Below are positions 59,733 through 64,000 of a DNA stretch of 64,000 nucleotides, piece by piece (position 1 is the stretch's first letter; every line of letters begins with the position of its first letter). A program made the translations under genes and the position numbers. The DNA comes from CAYWWY01 sp964462525 (GTDB lineage Bacteria; Thermotogota; Thermotogae; MWEM01), in contig CAYWWY010000007.1 of assembly GCA_964462525.1 (NCBI GenBank), positions 37,137-101,136 of the forward strand, read 5' to 3'. The notes beneath the pieces are model-generated. The model was not told the DNA's origin, ran no database searches, and saw only the letters and a list, made by a program, of their open reading frames with translations.

Positions 59733-61660
59733 TATCCACCCTTTTTCCGTTTTTTTCCTGAACTCCTGTAATAAACAGCAATGATGATCAAGATACCCAC
59801 CAATCCCAGGATAACAATGATCCAAATCCTCCATGTCTCCCAAAACCCTGGTTTATTTTCCAGCGAGACTGCAACCCAGTTCGTTTCTTTATCGATGGCA
59901 ACAGAAGCCATTCCTCTCGCACCAAGAAACAGAAGGTTTCCGCCTTCGCGGATCATTTGATCGAACCGATGGGATTGAATCCAGGAAAAACCAGCAGCAG
60001 ATCCATACCACGTGAACATGACCACAGGCTTTTGCATGAATGAATAGGCGCCAATGACTCCCATAGGATCCCGGGAATCGAATTCCAAGAGAGTCGTTCC
60101 TCGGGATCGATCCACAACCTTGAAGGATCGTGAAGTGTCTACCAAGGGTTCAAAAAAAGAGAGCTCGGTAGGATCCATAATAAGCACCAGTCCATCATAC
60201 GACTGGAGCATATCCTGATTCGCTTTCACTTCTTGCGGACCTATCACAAAGAACAATCGATCGGCCGTGCCGTTTCGCCCTAAGAAGAAGGCATACTCCA
60301 TCAAAATCCGGGCCGCTTCTAAAGAAGGTTGCGTAACCACCAGAATCTTGGGACCCGAAAAAATATGAGCCAAATCGCTCATCTTTCCATGGATTAAGGG
60401 ACGAAGGAAATCGAATTCCAAGCGAGAATTGAGATCAAAACCAATCGCAACTTCCCGGCACAATGTTTGGTTGATCCATTGAATTTCAAACTCATTGATG
60501 CCTTGGAAAAGCTGCTCGGGAATCGGTATGGAAATCTCCACATCTTGGGATACCGAATGAAAGGAAATGCTCTTGAGCAAATGACCGTTCAATCGTATGT
60601 TTCCCACAATCGATTCGGGATGCTCAAGCGGTGTGGAATGGATCTTCAGTACCAATCTCGCGTTGATCGGAATCCCCCCGATCTCCGAAAGAGGGATATA
60701 GCTTTTCTGACTCCCGGAAAAGCGAATGGAAAACCCGGATTCGATATCCATCAGATCAGAAAAGGGAATGGTTCTTCTCTCTTGATCCGATATGGGTATT
60801 CGATTGAAATCAGCGCTCAGAAGAGTAGCCTGGTTCAAGGGAAGCGCGGAAAGCACCTGATGCCGCAGCAAGTCAGGTGTCAAGTCAGTTCCCAATGTAA
60901 TGCTCGAGATCCCTGATTCAATCCGGTTTCCTTCCTGAAAGCCGATGTTTTTGGCTGTTGGAGAAACCCCCTCAGAAAGGGTAAGAGTACGTGAAAACCC
61001 TCTTGAACCCAAACCCAAACCATATGCGATATTCGCCATGGACTGCAGTTGAACGAGCTGGGTTGGATCAACCACAAAATGAAAGTCTTGCACCGTTCCG
61101 TAGGGATCGAAAAAACGCAAAACGCTGGGCTCCGACCAAAGACTACCCTCAGAAGGCTCCCCATAGGCGATTTCGAAAAAGGTATCCTGCTCAATCGAGA
61201 AAAAGAGGGTGCGGATATCCGGGGCTGATATCGATTCTCCCACACGACAGCCTTCCTGATCCAAATCTACCAGGAGAGAAAACTTGGCGAGGCTTCTCTC
61301 TTTGATCCATGATGATGGAAAGGAAAAAACCACAGGTTGCGCTTTTCCCAGTAAGAGTTGCGTATTCACTGGTATATCATTAACCAAGAGAGAAACGTTC
61401 GCTCGAGGACCCGCTAAAGGGGTAACCCGGTAAAAAAGAGTCATCGTGCTTTGAACCCCTTCTGCAGGAAAACCGACTGGGATGTAAAAATCAAATTGAC
61501 CCCGATCTCCGAATAGGAGGATGCTTTGTTCGAAATTCAAGCTTGAAAGTGAAACCAGATTAGTTTGAGACAATCCCGTTATACCTGCGCATAAGAGCCC
61601 TAATGCTACCAGAATGCTAGAGATAACGAGCATCTTTTTTTTATGAATCACAATGGTCAT
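59732..61660 (-). CDS. BcsB-like periplasmic subunit of a glycan synthase
   Basis: 642 residues. N-terminal hydrophobic signal (residues ~8-28), a large beta-rich extracytoplasmic region with carbohydrate-binding-like repeats (FRVTPLAGPRANVSLLVNDIPVNTQLL; NARLVLKIHSTPL), and a C-terminal membrane anchor (~612-632, IWIIVILGLVGILIIIAVYY). This matches BcsB, which guides the polymer from the synthase. It starts behind AAGGAGGG and its stop overlaps the next gene. The partner BcsA-like synthase is unusual in having MshEN in place of PilZ. Confidence 0.8.
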   Translation of the reverse strand: MTIVIHKKKMLVISSILVALGLLCAGITGLSQTNLVSLSSLNFEQSILLFGDRGQFDFYIPVGFPAEGVQSTMTLFYRVTPLAGPRANVSLLVNDIPVNTQLLLGKAQPVVFSFPSSWIKERSLAKFSLLVDLDQEGCRVGESISAPDIRTLFFSIEQDTFFEIAYGEPSEGSLWSEPSVLRFFDPYGTVQDFHFVVDPTQLVQLQSMANIAYGLGLGSRGFSRTLTLSEGVSPTAKNIGFQEGNRIESGISSITLGTDLTPDLLRHQVLSALPLNQATLLSADFNRIPISDQERRTIPFSDLMDIESGFSIRFSGSQKSYIPLSEIGGIPINARLVLKIHSTPLEHPESIVGNIRLNGHLLKSISFHSVSQDVEISIPIPEQLFQGINEFEIQWINQTLCREVAIGFDLNSRLEFDFLRPLIHGKMSDLAHIFSGPKILVVTQPSLEAARILMEYAFFLGRNGTADRLFFVIGPQEVKANQDMLQSYDGLVLIMDPTELSFFEPLVDTSRSFKVVDRSRGTTLLEFDSRDPMGVIGAYSFMQKPVVMFTWYGSAAGFSWIQSHRFDQMIREGGNLLFLGARGMASVAIDKETNWVAVSLENKPGFWETWRIWIIVILGLVGILIIIAVYYRSSGKKRKKGG

Positions 61661-61770
61661 GCTATACCCTCCTTCTCACCCTTTGAACTTACTGTAGTGT
61701 GATGTGGGCCCATTGAATACCCGGGTATGCTGGATCAATCCAAGAAACTCTACCCCTAGCAGCTGATTGA

Positions 61771-62193
61771 TCATTCAATGGGAAAACTTATGTTGCACAA
61801 ACCTTCATAGTAATTCCCTTTCTCAGCTACGAACCGGAAAACACAATAATCTGGATCGTTAATGCCTTGAGGATAGTATCGTTCGCTTCCCTCGAACCAA
61901 AGCGCTTTTCTCGATTCTTCATCTGTGCAAACTTCCATTCTCCCGAGGAGCAACAACCCCGAAAAGCGATCTTGGTCAACATAATATACGCTCGTTTTCG
62001 CTTCTTTCCGGATTTGCTGAACTCGTTTCGAGGAGGTGTTGGTACTGAACCAAATAATCTTCATTCCCTCATATTGCAAATTCAGCATTGCCTTGATATT
62101 GGGATACCCTTTTTCGTCAAGCGATCCGATCATGGCAATTTTCGATCTCTGGATCAGTTCCAGTCCCTTTCTTTTAGCAAGTTCCTGATTCAT
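61771..62193 (-). CDS. Pyridoxamine 5'-phosphate oxidase-like (split-barrel FMN) protein
   Basis: 140 residues. Features: KIAMIGSLDEKGYPNIKAMLNLQYEGMKIIWFSTNTSSKRVQQIRKEAKTSVYYVDQDRFSGLLLLGRMEV, the PNPOx-like split-barrel pattern seen in general stress protein 26-type flavoproteins. It probably binds FMN. ATG 62193 follows AAGGAG; frames upstream to 62250 have no ribosome site. Single-gene unit with its own -10 at 62283-62291. Confidence 0.8.
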   Translation of the reverse strand: MNQELAKRKGLELIQRSKIAMIGSLDEKGYPNIKAMLNLQYEGMKIIWFSTNTSSKRVQQIRKEAKTSVYYVDQDRFSGLLLLGRMEVCTDEESRKALWFEGSERYYPQGINDPDYCVFRFVAEKGNYYEGLCNISFPIE

Positions 62194-62282
62194 CCCCGCA
62201 GCTCCTTCCAAGGCAGAAGTACTGGTCCGTTTTTTAGTACTCTGGGTCAAGTAACATGCATGGCATCGAGAGCACTTTATTG

Positions 62283-62291
62283 ATTATACCA
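62283..62291 (-). promoter_or_regulatory. Extended -10 promoter for the PNPOx-like gene
   Basis: Minus-strand TGGTATAAT at 62291-62283, about 90 bases upstream of ATG 62193. Confidence 0.5.
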
Positions 62292-62479
62292 TGATTTGAT
62301 TCCTCCGCTGCACTAATTCTCGAAGATCCAATCACTTGAATGCTTAATTTTTTAATCCGAGTGAACGATATGAAATCTGGGGGGGTATGTTCTCAGATCA
62401 TATGGTATAATCAATCTGGATCGAGAGAGGAATTTTGGATATGGTAATGGGGTTTTGACGAAAGGGGAAACCCTGAACG

Positions 62480-62930
62480 CTGAGGTGATGATGAAAACAG
62501 GGCGATTTTGTGTGTGGATGACGAAACGATCGTTTTGGACGCCCCAAAATCCCAGATCAAACGCCATTTTTAGGATAGGTACCTGTGTGAAACTGCGCTG
62601 TCGGTGGATGAAGCTCTGGAGATTTCCAAAGATCGGACCGCTGAAGAAGAACCGATAATCGTGACCGTTTCGGATTGGCTTTTGTCAAGCAGGCAAAATC
62701 TATCGCGGAAGAAACCCTCATCGGCAAGCTACCCCGCCTTTGTAGGGCTCTCGATCAGGAGACCTACGTTCCGTCTTTTCCCGACAAGTTGAACCGAGTG
62801 TGAACAAACTTGATTCACAATGCGCTCCAAGCCATGGACTATTTGGGCCCCCTTGAATTCGCCAATGTTCAAGCATTCCGGGCTCCACGACATTTTTCCG
62901 TTCATCTACCCACAAAACGGCTTGGTTAAT
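62480..62930 (+). pseudogene. Decayed two-component gene: receiver fragment plus histidine-kinase ATPase fragment
   Basis: Receiver homology is plain at 62502-62570 (ILCVDDETIVLDAPKSQIKRHF), stops at a TAG (62571), and continues in the same frame as DRYLCETALSVDEALEI...PIIVTVSDWLL. After an internal deletion the frame changes, and from 62684 the reading (KSIAEETLIGKLPRL..FPDKLNRV), a TGA at 62801 and then TNLIHNALQAMDYLGPLEF matches the N-box of a histidine-kinase ATPase. At least two stops, a deletion and a frame change show the gene is dead. There is a -10-like TGGTATAAT at 62403-62411 upstream. Confidence 0.75.
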
Positions 62931-63273
62931 ACACCCTATGAATGGCAAACCCAGAAACCAACGAAAAGCCGTTCCGTTGAACAAAGGCCGTTTATGGGTT
63001 GATGTGTAACTATGTTTTGAACCGATCGGATCCATATGAAATAATCTCTTCGATTTCCTTTTTTGCTGTATTTGAGGGAAAACACTTCAGAGATGTTGTC
63101 ATTGCTCATTGTTCGTGTTTGTTCCGCTTATGAGGCTTTGGTTTCTTTGAGATTGAAGATTCTTTGAGTTATCGATAAGGTTGCTTCTAACTGGTGCAAT
63201 AATCTTAGCTTTGTTCAGTTGTAATACGATAAGAGTTATCCAAATCCAATAATCTCGAAAGGGGGAACTTCAG
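62931..63273. other. Gap without a gene before the chemoreceptor
   Basis: No coding region or known RNA element recognised. It includes remnants of the decayed kinase at its left end and the leader of the chemoreceptor on the right. Confidence 0.4.
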
Positions 63274-64000
63274 TTGAACGTGAGCGAGTCTTTTCTTAAA
63301 CGGGGATTTCGGTCTTTGCGTTCGAAAATTTTGACATGGTTTCTCATTCCCATCGCCGCTTTGCTTGTAATCACCGGGATCATCATGTTTCTTCAAGTGC
63401 AATACTCTCAAGTCCGCCTCATCGAAAACTCAAGCATGGAAGTATCTCGAGCCCGTTCCGCAGAGATCGGCCAATGGTTGGGCGCTCGAATTGCGGAGAT
63501 AAAGATGATCGCAAATCGGAGCACTGTGCAAAGCATGGACTGGGGAATTGCTGGTAATGAAATTAAGGAGTTGGTGAAAGCCAGTGGAGGGCTGTACGAA
63601 GCCATGATACTGTCTCTTCCTTCAGGTGATACATGGCGAACCGATGCGGAAGATACGATTGATCTTTCGAATCGTGAGTACTTTATTGAAATCTTTCTTC
63701 AAGGGAAAGACTTATCAATAAGCAACCCCATGATTTCTCGAGGGTCAGGAAACCTTGTGTTTGTGGTTGCGCATGCAGTCAAAGATCGACAAGGCAAAAC
63801 CATTGGACTTCTTGGAGCAACGGTTCAATTGAAAGTGCTCAGCGAAATTGCAAGCGCAATAAAGATTGGCGATATTGGGTATGGTTGGGTTTCCGACGAG
63901 ACTGGAATGATCATTGCACATCCAGAGGCCAAGAACATAATGGAATTAAACCTGCTTCAATCCGACGCTTTGGGCTTCCGAGGACTGCAAACGGCCGCTC
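63274..64000 (+). CDS. Methyl-accepting chemotaxis protein-like sensor, N-terminal part (runs off window)
   Basis: At least 242 residues, cut by the window end. One N-terminal membrane span (~18-42, ILTWFLIPIAALLVITGIIMFL) followed by a dCache_1 sensor domain with the typical SNREYFIEIFLQGKDLSISNPMISRGSGNLVFVVAHAVKDRQGKTIGLLGATV (residues ~145-205). Such a domain detects amino acids or other small ligands outside the membrane. The signalling part is not visible, so a methyl-accepting protein is likely but a diguanylate cyclase is possible. The TTG at 63274 is preceded by AAAGGGGG; a GTG at 63280 is an alternative start. Confidence 0.75.
   Translation, partial: MNVSESFLKRGFRSLRSKILTWFLIPIAALLVITGIIMFLQVQYSQVRLIENSSMEVSRARSAEIGQWLGARIAEIKMIANRSTVQSMDWGIAGNEIKELVKASGGLYEAMILSLPSGDTWRTDAEDTIDLSNREYFIEIFLQGKDLSISNPMISRGSGNLVFVVAHAVKDRQGKTIGLLGATVQLKVLSEIASAIKIGDIGYGWVSDETGMIIAHPEAKNIMELNLLQSDALGFRGLQTAA

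Noticed and set aside
62571..62803. In-frame TAG and TGA as recoded sense codons
   Set aside because: The same region also has a deletion and a frame change, so decay explains the stops better.
1..64000. CRISPR arrays, tRNA or rRNA genes, insertion sequences, attachment sites
   Set aside because: No spaced direct repeats, no tRNA-like cloverleaf and no transposase or integrase motif were seen on either strand.

Overview
The window reads as about 64 kb of chromosome from an anaerobic bacterium with strong Shine-Dalgarno sites (AAGGAGG type) and many extended -10 promoters (TGnTATAAT). Evidence for an anaerobe is a radical-SAM protein, ferredoxin-type and MinD/NifX-like Fe-S cluster genes, ferrous iron transport and a two-gene SUF system. 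The BMP-type nucleoside importer, the DUF5320/NifX/DUF134 cluster and the Amidase_3 protein are common in Thermotogota, Clostridia and related anaerobes. I cannot place the species from sequence alone. No tRNA, rRNA, IS element, prophage or CRISPR array is visible.

Layout. 1-5 kb: end of a radical-SAM gene, several GNAT acetyltransferases, an AT-rich EFR1-type ferredoxin gene and a GT-B glycosyltransferase. 5.4-7.2 kb: a CBS protein and a cation/proton antiporter, preceded by a clear fluoride riboswitch with terminator and a sigma70 promoter. 7.3-14.3 kb: an oxidoreductase, a deaminase and a complete BMP-type ABC importer. 14.3-19.4 kb: a relic of a formylglycine-generating-enzyme-like gene, a VWA protein, an HTH-like protein preceded by a tiny leader ORF, a methyltransferase, a GNAT, and a small minus-strand operon of two 33-residue paralogous peptides. 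19.4-22.9 kb: a GGDEF/HD-GYP sensor and a nucleotidyltransferase. 23-27.4 kb: an ORP/Mrp-like cluster (DUF5320, two MinD-ferredoxins, two NifX-like proteins, DUF134), a flavin reductase-like protein and a Cys-rich protein. 27.5-30.5 kb: a secreted helical protein with a two-component system.

30.5-56.4 kb is almost wholly minus-strand and centred on metal, mainly iron. From its upstream end it holds a TetR regulator with an FMN-binding protein (both with the same operator), a ZinT-like protein, a DUF4198 protein, an ATP-grasp enzyme, a FecBCD-type importer, two pairs of exporter-fold ABC half-transporters (one frameshifted) and SufC/SufB(D). A Fur-box promoter then precedes a NikL-like protein, two FeoA, a FeoB split into two genes, a HypB/UreG-like GTPase, a soluble ABC ATPase and a substrate-binding-protein fold lacking a signal peptide. 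This last run is the best candidate for an undescribed system, with the twin-peptide operon second.

56.4-61.7 kb is an exopolysaccharide operon: a BcsB-like protein, a glycosyltransferase with an N-terminal MshEN (cyclic-di-GMP-binding type) domain, and a polytopic membrane protein. 61.7-64 kb holds a PNPOx-like protein, a decayed receiver/histidine-kinase gene and the start of a chemoreceptor that runs off the window.
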